Source: Hominimerdicola alba 8 (GTDB lineage: Bacteria; Bacillota; Clostridia; Oscillospirales; Ruminococcaceae). From it: a stretch of DNA of 64,000 nucleotides. The notes beneath the pieces were generated by a model, which made no database searches, was not told where the DNA came from, and saw only the letters and a program-made list of their open reading frames with translations. The translations under genes and the position numbers were made by a program. Positions 53,701 through 60,947 of this stretch are shown in pieces (position 1 is the stretch's first letter; every line of letters starts with the position of its first letter). The DNA lies in assembly GCF_000178155.2 (NCBI RefSeq), contig NZ_ADKM02000122.1, positions 62,001-126,000 on the forward strand. The letters are read 5' to 3'.

Positions 53701-54424
53701 GGAAGATGCTGAGGTCATCCGTGTGGGTGCTGACCCCGCTATAGTCGCTCGGCTGCTGAAAAAATATAAGACAGCATACAGCACATCAGAAAGTCTTCTC
53801 CCGGCAAAGCTGACAGTTACAGAGATAGTCACAGCTGAAAAGACAAAGGAATTTGGCAGTAAAAATCCCGAATTTTTCCCGAACCTGCCGAAATTGACAG
53901 AAGAACTTGACAAGCTGACAGCTGCCGAGCGCGGAACTTACACCCATAAGTTCATGGAACTTGCAGACTACAAAAAAGCGGCGGAAAATGTCAGGAACGA
54001 ACTAGAAAGGCTCAAAAACATTGGCAGAATGACTGAGCGCGAAGCAAAGGGCGTTTATGTTGACAGGCTTGAAAAGTTTGTCAAGACAGATTTTTTTGCA
54101 CGAATGATGGCTTCGTCGGATCTTCGCCGTGAGCAAAAATTCTTAGCTTCGGTAAAAGACTTGAAACTTGGCGATAAACTGAAAGACTATACGACTGAAA
54201 ACGGCTACATACAGGGCATCGCTGACTGCATCTTCAAGGAAGAGGACGGCTGGGTGCTTGTAGATTACAAGACCGACAACTTCAAAGACAAAGATGACAT
54301 GAGAAAGTACGGCACACAGCTTATGCTTTACAAGGCTGCGTTTGAACTGCTGTTCGGGGAACGTGTGAAGAGCAGTTATATCTATTCGTTCAAGCTGGGC
54401 GAGGGGCTTGAATTTGATCTTTAA
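50720..54424 (+). CDS. addA: Helicase-nuclease AddAB, subunit AddA
   Basis: UvrD-type motor and nuclease of 1234 aa that unwinds and resects broken DNA ends, pausing at Chi. Walker A AAAGSGKTAVL (about 24-34), helicase motif II IIMIDEYQDVND (about 410), motif III-VI segments including KNFRSRKEV and FYVGCTRAKEKL, and the C-terminal nuclease motif WVLVDYKTDNF. Length and domain order are normal. Translation is coupled to addB by the ATGA overlap; a strong terminator follows. Confidence 0.95.
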   Translation: MKVNWTEDQEKAIKSFGRGVTVSAAAGSGKTAVLIERIIRLLTDKEKKIPADKLLAVTFTIDAAAQMRDKLNAAFEKKLREDPNDTWVLQQQELVQLARISTIDSFCFDMVKENLNQFAFTGGLKILGDAERELVFDTAFEQAAEELCGDDHDTYAFIDNYFSVEKGELKSAVRSLYEHLQSICHTDKWIRETSEKYHSERYFEELYNNAFERFDKKLAEAKRLLEDARYCFNYTVTAGTDTFRFCDAFKAAEENFVRCSDLYSGYELAAKHRDGEAFGKIGFDKYKPLRISGKQPEDVKAILTDVKERFKQDIGDVASILRSAAFGLDLSKEHLRASLDEAEKLFSAMCDLERRVEEISYDIKLERNAVDFSDIELMTKNLLVKETEDGFERTELAEEIRSGNFYEIIMIDEYQDVNDIQEMIFKAVSDTDDLRFMGKNTFIVGDMKQAIYGFRKTNPELFKTCIELARDHAEERSLEHISLQKNFRSRKEVIALSNYLFETLMSEGCGQVDYDDGERLEAGAKYTERDCPAEVMLVDVPDDKSGSIPAEFERVAVRIKKMIDNGDPVCEDGVDRPCRQSDFCILVNTNDNIRQAADALSAVGLRAFCEDTDGYIKSREISLALDVLRSVDNPMNDIALAAVMMSPIMGFTPDDMTRVRIKCRSDKTKKLNHIYQILSGASREPNTDEKYAKYVDMGDEVLQAKCREAFDMIESLRYCSMSMSLERLIRQIFDKTDLMGITSLYLDSAKKRANLRLLLQYAGDYERSGNEGVTGFLRFIDSVSGNDKAFKNAVSVTSDGDSVNIKTYHKSKGLEYPFVFLCTLSKKLVRDDARGDMIRLHKSEGCAFRLKNTRLNVERVNLYYDYLTELLDREQKSEKMRLFYVGCTRAKEKLILVFSNEKTGRTNHDRIRQMLCDAVRDSEIFDKIPANIAAEQDSMLAWAVMALAKLDGCGHLEEWLGMALDDVKKISPKEQVSLTYYEDDTEAVRKGDDEEDAEVIRVGADPAIVARLLKKYKTAYSTSESLLPAKLTVTEIVTAEKTKEFGSKNPEFFPNLPKLTEELDKLTAAERGTYTHKFMELADYKKAAENVRNELERLKNIGRMTEREAKGVYVDRLEKFVKTDFFARMMASSDLRREQKFLASVKDLKLGDKLKDYTTENGYIQGIADCIFKEEDGWVLVDYKTDNFKDKDDMRKYGTQLMLYKAAFELLFGERVKSSYIYSFKLGEGLEFDL

Positions 54425-54428
54425 ATTT

Positions 54429-54463
54429 TTTCCGATGTTCTGTGGGGCATCGGAAATTTTTTT
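54429..54463 (+). terminator. Terminator of addBA
   Basis: Stem TTTCCGATG / CATCGGAAA with a ten-base loop (54429-54456), extendable by A/T pairs, then seven T. Confidence 0.9.
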
Positions 54464-54464
54464 G

Positions 54465-54493
54465 TTGATTTTTGCGGACGGTCATGTTATAAT
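54465..54493 (+). promoter_or_regulatory. Promoter of the radical SAM pair
   Basis: TTGATT (54465-54470), 17-bp spacer, TATAAT (54488-54493). Confidence 0.75.
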
Positions 54494-54528
54494 ATAATAA
54501 ATATCTATCATAAGCGGGAGTGAGAAGT

Positions 54529-56394
54529 ATGGAAGAGATCAAAAACAAACTTGAAAAGATACTGTTAAAAGCGAACAAACCAGCCCGCTATATTGGCGGT
54601 GAGATAGGCAGTGTCGTAAAAGACAGGGAAAAGGTAGATGTGCGCTTCGCATTCTGTTTTCCTGATACTTATGATGTCGGTATGTCGCATCTCGGTATGA
54701 AGATACTGTACGGTCTGAAAAATCAGGTGCCCAACTGGTGGTGTGAGCGCGTTTTTATGCCTGAAAAAGACTTTGAAATGCTGATGCGTGAGAACGATAT
54801 CCCTCTCTATGGGCTGGAAAGCCTTGACCCTATAAAGGATTTTGACTTTATAGGCTTCACATTGCAGTATGAACTTTCTTATAATAATGTACTGCAAATG
54901 CTTGACCTTGCGGGACTTCCCGTACTTGCAAAAGAGAGGACTTCATTGACACCGCTTGTGGTGGGCGGAGGTCCTTGTGTCTGCAATCCTGAACCAATGA
55001 CTGATTTCTTTGACCTGTTCATTCTGGGAGAGGGCGAAGAGGTCAACCTTGAACTGCTGAGATTATATGAAAAAATGAAGCCTTCATGTCCTACAAAAGA
55101 GGAATTCCTGCGGGAAGCTGCAAAAATAGAGGGCATTTATGTGCCGCGCTTTTACGATGTGGATTACAATGAAGACGGCACTGTAAAAAGCATAACACCA
55201 AATGTTCCCGAAACGCCTGCAAGGGTCAGAAAGCGCGTTATCGCTGACTTTGACAAGGTGTATTACCCTGACAGCTTTGTTGTGCCTTTCAGCGAGATAG
55301 TCCACGACCGCTCGGTAGTTGAGGTGCTTCGCGGCTGTATAAGAGGGTGTCGTTTCTGTCAGGCAGGATTTATTTACAGACCGTTTCGTGAAAAAAATAT
55401 TGACACAATAAAAAATGAAACAAAGTCGCTGTGTGAGCAGACCGGTTATGAAGAAGTTTCGCTGTCATCACTTTCGACCAGTGACCACACAAAGATAAAC
55501 GAACTGCTGACCAGTCTTTCCGAGTACACTGACGGTGAAAAAGTCAACCTTGCACTGCCGTCACTCAGACTTGACAGCTTCAATGAAGAACTTCTGGAAA
55601 GGATACAGGCTGTACGAAAAAGCGGACTGACTTTCGCACCTGAAGCGGGCACTCAGCGGCTTCGTGATGTCATCAACAAGAACATTACCGAAGAAGAGAT
55701 AATGAGCACCTGCAAAATGGCTTTTGAGTGGGGGTATACGCAGGTAAAGCTGTATTTTATGATGGGGCAGCCCACCGAGACAGATGACGATATACGCGGA
55801 ATAGCTGAACTTTCAGACAAAATATTGCAGCTATACTTTGAAACGCCTATGGAAAAGCGCGGGCGTTCGGTACAGATAGCGGTATCAACTGCTACTTTTG
55901 TGCCAAAGCCTTTTACGCCTTTTGAGTTTGAGCCGCAGGCAACGGAAGAACAGATACATCACAAGCAGGAAGTTCTTAAGTCTGCTGTACGCAGCAAGAA
56001 GATACGTCTGAGTCTGCATTATTCAAACACTTCGGTGCTGGAGGCGGTGCTTGCACGCGGCGACAGACGTGTCGGCAAGGCAATATACTCAGCGTGGAAA
56101 AAGGGCTGCTATATGGACAGCTGGGATGAGCATTTTCAGTTTGACAAATGGCTTGAGGCTTTTGCTGAAACAGGCATAGATACAGCTTTTTACGCAAACC
56201 GCACCAGAAGCTACGATGAGGTCGCACCGTGGTCGCACCTTGATTATCTGGTGTCGCACGAATTTCTTGTACGTGAGAATAAAAAGGCTCACCTTGCACA
56301 AACGACCCGCAACTGCAAAGAAGGCTGTTCGGGTTGTGGTGTAAGACCCGAATGCGGAGGTGTTTATTGTGGCAGACAAAAGACTTCAACCTAA
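54529..56394 (+). CDS. B12-binding-type radical SAM protein, TIGR03960 family
   Basis: A 621-aa radical SAM protein. The N-terminal part resembles a B12-binding fold (about 55-190, with GLESLDPIKDFDFIGFT and VVGGGPCVCNPEP). The SAM cluster motif is CIRGCRFCQAG (CX3CX2C, about 265-275), followed by a TIM-barrel-like core and a Cys-rich C-terminus (NCKEGCSGCGVRPEC). The family is conserved in clostridia next to a DUF2344 gene and ribosomal protein genes, which hints at RNA or ribosome modification. The reaction is unknown. The ATG at 54529 has GGGAG upstream. Confidence 0.9.
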   Translation: MEEIKNKLEKILLKANKPARYIGGEIGSVVKDREKVDVRFAFCFPDTYDVGMSHLGMKILYGLKNQVPNWWCERVFMPEKDFEMLMRENDIPLYGLESLDPIKDFDFIGFTLQYELSYNNVLQMLDLAGLPVLAKERTSLTPLVVGGGPCVCNPEPMTDFFDLFILGEGEEVNLELLRLYEKMKPSCPTKEEFLREAAKIEGIYVPRFYDVDYNEDGTVKSITPNVPETPARVRKRVIADFDKVYYPDSFVVPFSEIVHDRSVVEVLRGCIRGCRFCQAGFIYRPFREKNIDTIKNETKSLCEQTGYEEVSLSSLSTSDHTKINELLTSLSEYTDGEKVNLALPSLRLDSFNEELLERIQAVRKSGLTFAPEAGTQRLRDVINKNITEEEIMSTCKMAFEWGYTQVKLYFMMGQPTETDDDIRGIAELSDKILQLYFETPMEKRGRSVQIAVSTATFVPKPFTPFEFEPQATEEQIHHKQEVLKSAVRSKKIRLSLHYSNTSVLEAVLARGDRRVGKAIYSAWKKGCYMDSWDEHFQFDKWLEAFAETGIDTAFYANRTRSYDEVAPWSHLDYLVSHEFLVRENKKAHLAQTTRNCKEGCSGCGVRPECGGVYCGRQKTST

Positions 56395-57076
56395 AAATGT
56401 CAATCTGCGTCCCGACAGATTTGAGAGGCGGGTGGTATACGAAAAGTGCGGCAGAGCGAAATATATATCACACCTTGACCTGATGCGCGCGATGCAGAGA
56501 GCGATAAAGCGCTCAAAACTGCCCATCTGGTATACACAAGGATTCAATCCGCGCATATATATAATGTTCCCGCTGACCCTTTCGCTGGGATTTGAAAGCA
56601 AGGTGGAGGTAATGGATATCGCTCTGCTTGAAGATATTGATTTCGATGAAGTTGTGAAAGCACTGGATGCGCAGATGCCTGAGGGCATGAAGATAGTCAG
56701 CTGCGGAATACCTGTCCACAGCCATACCGAGATAACTTATGCTGAATACAGCATAAGAATGGTCACTGACAGGTCATCGGAAGAAACGATGGGACTTTTT
56801 GAAGACTTTCTGTCAAAGGATAAGATAGAAATAGAGAAGCGCAGCAAGAAAAAGACTGTCAATATCGTTGATATCAGACCATCTTTGGATGTAAAGGAAA
56901 TGTCAGCTGATACCGATGGGTTCAGGCTGTCGATAAGGCTGCCCGCAGGCGGAAATTTTAACCTGAATGCAAATGTAGTGGCTGAAACATTTCTTGGCAT
57001 GTATGGTCTTAACAATGAAGAGATTTGTATAGAACGCACAAAAATCCTTTTGGCTGATGGCGAAGATTTTTGCTGA
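56369..57076 (+). CDS. TIGR03936/DUF2344 radical SAM-associated protein
   Basis: A 235-aa protein of the DUF2344 family, always found with TIGR03960-type radical SAM proteins and fused to them in some bacteria. The conserved N-terminal core KYISHLDLMRAMQRAIKRS and TQGFNPRIYIMFP is intact. GTG at 56369 follows GGAGG by eight bases; the gene overlaps the radical SAM gene by 26 bases. The two probably act together. No cysteine cluster and no membrane helix. Function unknown. Confidence 0.9.
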   Translation: MADKRLQPKNVNLRPDRFERRVVYEKCGRAKYISHLDLMRAMQRAIKRSKLPIWYTQGFNPRIYIMFPLTLSLGFESKVEVMDIALLEDIDFDEVVKALDAQMPEGMKIVSCGIPVHSHTEITYAEYSIRMVTDRSSEETMGLFEDFLSKDKIEIEKRSKKKTVNIVDIRPSLDVKEMSADTDGFRLSIRLPAGGNFNLNANVVAETFLGMYGLNNEEICIERTKILLADGEDFC

Positions 57077-57083
57077 CAGACTC

Positions 57084-57112
57084 TTGAAAATCAAGCAGGA
57101 ATATGATATAAT
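57084..57112 (+). promoter_or_regulatory. Promoter of rplS
   Basis: TTGAAA (57084-57089), 17-bp spacer, TATAAT (57107-57112). Confidence 0.85.
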
Positions 57113-57118
57113 ATTTAA

Positions 57119-57254
57119 GCATTTGAATGACCGTCGGCATCCCCGACGAGAGTTAATGCCTGCCTAAGGGCAAGACATTGAAGAGGACGGTCCTCTGGCT
57201 GCATATGTTAATGGCAGCGAATGAACGTCTGTAAATTAAAGGAGGAATTTTAAA
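57119..57254 (+). ncRNA. Structured 5' leader of rplS (L19-leader-like)
   Basis: Paired segments: GACCGTC (57129-57135) with GACGGTC (57186-57192); inside it GGCAT with ATGCC (57136, 57156) and TGCC with GGCA (57161, 57169); then GCTGC with GCAGC (57198, 57214) before the AAAGGAGG. An alternative fold pairs GTCGG/CCGAC (57133, 57143) and AGAGGA/TCCTCT (57182, 57191), which would break the first helix. Firmicute rplS genes are known to carry an autoregulatory leader; identity is inferred. Confidence 0.6.
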
Positions 57255-57596
57255 GTGGATGCTTTAAAGCAGATCGCACAGGCAAGCATGAAGAAAGACG
57301 CACCCGTAGTTAACGTAGGTGATACCGTTAAGGTACACGTACAGATCACTGAGGGTGACAAGTCCAGAATCCAGGTATTCGAGGGCACAGTTATTGCTAA
57401 GAAGCATGGCGGCATCAGCGAGACCTTCACTGTTAGAAGAGTAGCACACGGCTGCGGTATCGAGAGAGTATTCCCTGTACATTCGCCTGCTGTTGCTAAG
57501 GTTGAGGTAGTTAGAAGCGGTAAGGTTCGCAGAGCTAAGCTGTACTATCTCCGTGACAGAGTTGGTAAGGCTGCCAAGGTCAAGGAAGCAAGATAA
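57255..57596 (+). CDS. rplS: 50S ribosomal protein L19
   Basis: Ribosomal protein of 113 aa at the 30S-50S interface. The sequence matches L19 from end to end: [54 protein letters not shown] and [20 protein letters not shown] start with AAAGGAGG upstream. It uses the biased codons of highly expressed genes (AAG, GTA/GTT). It leads the common rplS-lepB-rbgA-rnhB block and is separated from lepB by a terminator and a new promoter. Confidence 0.98.
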   Translation: MDALKQIAQASMKKDAPVVNVGDTVKVHVQITEGDKSRIQVFEGTVIAKKHGGISETFTVRRVAHGCGIERVFPVHSPAVAKVEVVRSGKVRRAKLYYLRDRVGKAAKVKEAR

Positions 57597-57607
57597 TTCT
57601 TCTTATA

Positions 57608-57637
57608 AAAGAGTCGGCGTATGTCGGCTCTTTTTGT
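57608..57637 (+). terminator. Terminator of rplS
   Basis: Stem AAAGAGTCG / CGGCTCTTT (one G-U pair) with an eight-base loop (57608-57633), T-rich tail. Confidence 0.75.
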
Positions 57638-57693
57638 TTATACGGAAAAGTTTAACAAAATAAGTATAAAAATCATTTTTTTTGAAAAAACAC

Positions 57694-57722
57694 TTGTAAT
57701 TTCTGTTTGGATTTGTTATAAT
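57694..57722 (+). promoter_or_regulatory. Promoter of the lepB operon
   Basis: TTGTAA (57694-57699), 17-bp spacer, TATAAT (57717-57722). Confidence 0.75.
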
Positions 57723-57771
57723 GTAGTGTATATGAGTAATTTTGTATTCATACAGAAAAAGGAGAATTACT

Positions 57772-58431
57772 ATGAGCGATAAGGTAGAAAAGACAAACGA
57801 AGAAGAGCAGAAGATAAATAAAGTTACCGAAGAAGAGATAGAGGCAGTTAAAAAGGCTGAACCCGATGACATAAAAGCGAAAGAGCCACTGGATATTAAG
57901 AACGAGATACTCGAATGGTTCGAGTCATTCGTGTTTGCCATGCTGATAGTTCAGTTGGTGTTCATATTCATTTTCAGGATCGTTATGGTAGACGGCAGGT
58001 CGATGAACAACACACTTTCTGACGGCGACAGACTGATAATGACCCATGTTAACTATACACCTGAACGAGATGATGTTGTAGTCGTTGACAGTGATGCAGC
58101 GGGTAAGATACTCATAAAGCGCGTTATAGGTATTGAGGGTGACAAAATAAAGATCGACTACACAAATAACCATGTATATGTAAACGGTCAGCAGATCTCC
58201 AACGAACATATCAAGGAGATAATGATAGATAACGGCTATTTTGACCGTACATACATGACCGAAAACGGCGTGTATGAATATGAAGTACCTGAAAACTGCG
58301 TTTTTGTTATGGGTGATAACAGAAATGACTCAAAAGACAGCAGAAGCATCGGTTATGTACCCGAAGAGTCTATAATGGGCAAGGCTGTTTTCAGGATATT
58401 CCCGCTGAACCAGCTGGGCAAAGTTGACTGA
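57772..58431 (+). CDS. lepB: Signal peptidase I (first copy)
   Basis: Membrane protease of 219 aa that removes signal peptides from secreted proteins. A charged cytoplasmic tail (about 1-42) precedes one membrane helix (about 48-70). The catalytic Ser is in DGRSMNNTLSDGDRL and the Lys in ILIKRVIGIEGD; the MGDNRNDSKDSR box lies near the C-terminus. The ATG at 57772 has GGAGAA upstream. A second copy begins two bases after the stop. The order lepB-rbgA-rnhB-yraN is conserved in Firmicutes. Confidence 0.95.
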   Translation: MSDKVEKTNEEEQKINKVTEEEIEAVKKAEPDDIKAKEPLDIKNEILEWFESFVFAMLIVQLVFIFIFRIVMVDGRSMNNTLSDGDRLIMTHVNYTPERDDVVVVDSDAAGKILIKRVIGIEGDKIKIDYTNNHVYVNGQQISNEHIKEIMIDNGYFDRTYMTENGVYEYEVPENCVFVMGDNRNDSKDSRSIGYVPEESIMGKAVFRIFPLNQLGKVD

Positions 58432-58433
58432 TA

Positions 58434-59021
58434 ATGCACTGCATTTCGGGCAGAAAGAATGAGGCGGCATCGCAGGCAGAAAGCAATTTTCTTGATCGGC
58501 TCACTGCTTTTGTGAATGCTGTGCTCGCTGTTATGCTGGTGTATTCTTTCCTGCTTGAACCCGTTAGAGTTGACGGCGTTTCTATGGAAGATACGCTCTT
58601 TGATAACGACAGGCTTATTATCAGAACGCTCTTTTACAAGCCGGCGAGGGGCGATGTCGTAGTCTGCCGGAGTGATATGCTGGGTGAACTGATAATAAAA
58701 CGTGTTATCGCGCTGGGCGGTCAACGGGTGACTATAGACTATGAAGAAGGTGTAGTCACGGTGGACGGTGAGGCGATAGCTGAACCTTATGTAAAGTATC
58801 ATTCCTTTGATGACAACGGCAGCTTTGATACGAAATATTATGACCCCGAAAGGGGAGTTTACGAATATGAAGTACCTGCGGGAAGCGTGTTCCTGATGGG
58901 TGATAATCGCAATCATTCAAATGACAGCAGAAAATTTGGTGCTGTCAGTGAAAGTGATGTGGTCGGCAAAGCTGTGTTCAGATTTTATTCGGAACGCGCT
59001 AAAACAGGTAAGATAAAGTGA
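58434..59021 (+). CDS. lepB: Signal peptidase I (second copy)
   Basis: A 195-aa tandem paralogue of the preceding gene. One membrane helix (about 23-42) follows a shorter tail. Catalytic Ser is in DGVSMEDTLFDNDRL, Lys in LIIKRVIALGGQ, and the box MGDNRNHSNDSR is kept, so it should be active. The start has no strong RBS and probably depends on coupling to the first copy, whose stop is two bases away. The sequences differ around the substrate-binding strands, so the two may favour different secreted or dockerin-bearing clients. Confidence 0.93.
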   Translation: MHCISGRKNEAASQAESNFLDRLTAFVNAVLAVMLVYSFLLEPVRVDGVSMEDTLFDNDRLIIRTLFYKPARGDVVVCRSDMLGELIIKRVIALGGQRVTIDYEEGVVTVDGEAIAEPYVKYHSFDDNGSFDTKYYDPERGVYEYEVPAGSVFLMGDNRNHSNDSRKFGAVSESDVVGKAVFRFYSERAKTGKIK

Positions 59022-59039
59022 TGAAAGGAGGCGGCTGAG

Positions 59040-59933
59040 ATGAGTGAAGCTGCTAAAGTGCAGTGGTTTCCGGGACACATGTCAAAGACCCGAAGAATAA
59101 TGGCTTCAAATCTTAAGCTGGTAGATGCGGTGGTGGAGATCACCGATGCAAGGATACCTTATTCCAGCCGTAACCCTGAAATAAAGAAGATATGCGGCAG
59201 TAAGCCGAGAATGGTCTTGCTGAACAAGGCAGACTCGGCTGACCCTGATATAACTTCCATGTGGATAGAATATTATAAAAAACAGGGTGTTCCTGCATTG
59301 GCAACTGACTGCCGAAGCGGAAGGAATGTCAGCAAATTCTACCCCATGCTGAAAGAACTGCTGAGTGAACAGATAGAAAAATGGGATACTCGCGGTATGA
59401 CGGGCAGACCTATCAGAATGATGATAGTCGGTATACCGAATGTGGGCAAGTCATCTTTTATAAACAGACTGGCAGGTGCAAAACTGGCAAAGGTCGAGGA
59501 CAGACCGGGTGTCACACGCGGCAAACAATGGGTCGCACTTGATGAAGGTTTTGAGCTGCTGGATATGCCCGGCGTTCTTTGGCCAAAATTCGATGATAAG
59601 CTGGTGGGTGAGCGGTTGGCGTTCACAGGGGCAGTCAAGGACGTTATACTTGATACCGAGTATCTGGCTTGCAGGTTACTGGAATATCTTAATGATGATT
59701 ATCCGGAACTGCTGACCGATCGTTATGGCATATCACTTGATGACCTGCCTGAACCTATGGACGAGATGCAGGGCTGTGTCAAAGGCTATGAACTGCTGGA
59801 GCGTGTTGGCAGAAAGCGCGGTTTTCTGATATCAGGCGGCGAGATAAATACCGAACGTGCAGCAAATACTGTACTTGATGAATTTCGCGGCGGAAAACTC
59901 GGCAGATTGTCACTTGAAAAGCCGAAGGGGTGA
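59040..59933 (+). CDS. rbgA: Ribosome biogenesis GTPase RbgA/YlqF
   Basis: A 297-aa circularly permuted GTPase needed for late 50S assembly. The order is G4 (LNKADSAD) before G1 (GIPNVGKSSFIN) before G3 (LDMPGVLWP), which marks the family. N-terminal WFPGHMSKTRR is also typical. AAAGGAGG lies before the ATG. It sits between lepB and rnhB as in Bacillus, where rbgA also neighbours rplS. The rnhB start is four bases after its stop. Confidence 0.96.
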   Translation: MSEAAKVQWFPGHMSKTRRIMASNLKLVDAVVEITDARIPYSSRNPEIKKICGSKPRMVLLNKADSADPDITSMWIEYYKKQGVPALATDCRSGRNVSKFYPMLKELLSEQIEKWDTRGMTGRPIRMMIVGIPNVGKSSFINRLAGAKLAKVEDRPGVTRGKQWVALDEGFELLDMPGVLWPKFDDKLVGERLAFTGAVKDVILDTEYLACRLLEYLNDDYPELLTDRYGISLDDLPEPMDEMQGCVKGYELLERVGRKRGFLISGGEINTERAANTVLDEFRGGKLGRLSLEKPKG

Positions 59934-59937
59934 TTAT

Positions 59938-60552
59938 ATGACACTCAATGAATTTGACAATACTTACCGCGATAAGTATGATGTGGTATGCGGCTGTGAC
60001 GAAGCGGGCAGAGGACCTCTTGCGGGAGATGTTTTTGCAGCGGCGGTGGTCTTTGATAAGGACACTGTTATCGAAGGTATAAATGACAGCAAAAAGCTGA
60101 CCGCCAAAAAGCGTGAAGAGTTATTTGAAGTCATAGTCGAAAAGGCGCTGGATTTTTCAATACAATGTGCAACAGTTGAAGAGATTGAAAAGTTCAATAT
60201 ACTCAACTGTGCAATGCTTGCCATGAAGCGCGCTGTCGAGAGCATGAAGATAAAGCCCGATGTCTGCCTGATAGACGGCAACAAAACTCCAGAACTTGAA
60301 TGTGATGCGATAGCTGTTGTAAAGGGCGATGCACAGTCACAGGCGATAGCGGCGGCTTCGATACTTGCTAAGGTGGCAAGGGACAGATACATGCTTGAAA
60401 TGGCAAAGAAGTTCCCTGAGTGGCAGTTTGAGAAGCACAAGGGCTACGGCACAAAGCTGCACTATCAGATGATAGACAAGTACGGTGAAAGTCCGATACA
60501 CCGTCCCAGCTTTCTGAAAAAATATTATGCAAAACTTGCAGAGCAGCCGTAG
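59938..60552 (+). CDS. rnhB: Ribonuclease HII
   Basis: Cleaves the RNA strand of RNA-DNA hybrids and single ribonucleotides in DNA. The protein is 204 aa, with catalytic acidic residues in CGCDEAGRGPLAGD (DEAGRG), the Asp in CLIDGNKTPE, and the C-terminal GYGTKLHYQMIDKYGESPIHRPSF. The ATG at 59938 has AAGGGG upstream; an open frame before it overlaps rbgA. Its 3' end overlaps yraN by 26 bases. Confidence 0.96.
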   Translation: MTLNEFDNTYRDKYDVVCGCDEAGRGPLAGDVFAAAVVFDKDTVIEGINDSKKLTAKKREELFEVIVEKALDFSIQCATVEEIEKFNILNCAMLAMKRAVESMKIKPDVCLIDGNKTPELECDAIAVVKGDAQSQAIAAASILAKVARDRYMLEMAKKFPEWQFEKHKGYGTKLHYQMIDKYGESPIHRPSFLKKYYAKLAEQP

Positions 60553-60904
60553 CATCGGTGATATAGGCGAGGATTATGTCTGCGGTTTTCTCAAAGAGAA
60601 CGGTTATGAGATACTCGCACGCAACTTCACAGTAAGGGGCGGCGAGATAGACATTATTGCCGCGCAAGGGAACAGGCTGGCTTTCGTTGAAGTCAAGACC
60701 CGAAAGGTCGGGGCACTGACCAGCGGTGAGTCGGCAATAACATATACAAAAAAGCAAAGACTCATCAAAACGGCAAGGGCTTATCTTTACAAAACTAAGA
60801 TAAAAGCATATTGTCGGTTTGATGTAGCAGTGGTGCATCACGAAAACGGCAGAGTGGTATATTTCAAGTATTACCGCGCTGCGTTTGATGCGAGCAGTAA
60901 GTAG
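60527..60904 (+). CDS. yraN: YraN/UPF0102-family nuclease-fold protein
   Basis: A 125-aa protein with the restriction-endonuclease-like fold of UPF0102: IGEDYVCGFLKENGYEILARNF, then GGEIDIIAAQ and FVEVKTRK, which supply the E-D-EXK acidic/lysine cluster. Gene order rnhB-yraN is widely conserved. The start overlaps rnhB by 26 bases without a strong RBS, so it is likely coupled. It may be a DNA-processing nuclease; the family is poorly characterised. Confidence 0.92.
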   Translation: MQNLQSSRSIGDIGEDYVCGFLKENGYEILARNFTVRGGEIDIIAAQGNRLAFVEVKTRKVGALTSGESAITYTKKQRLIKTARAYLYKTKIKAYCRFDVAVVHHENGRVVYFKYYRAAFDASSK

Positions 60905-60947
60905 TTTCTACCCGAAAAGGGAAATATAACAGAAGGGTTGTTGTTTT

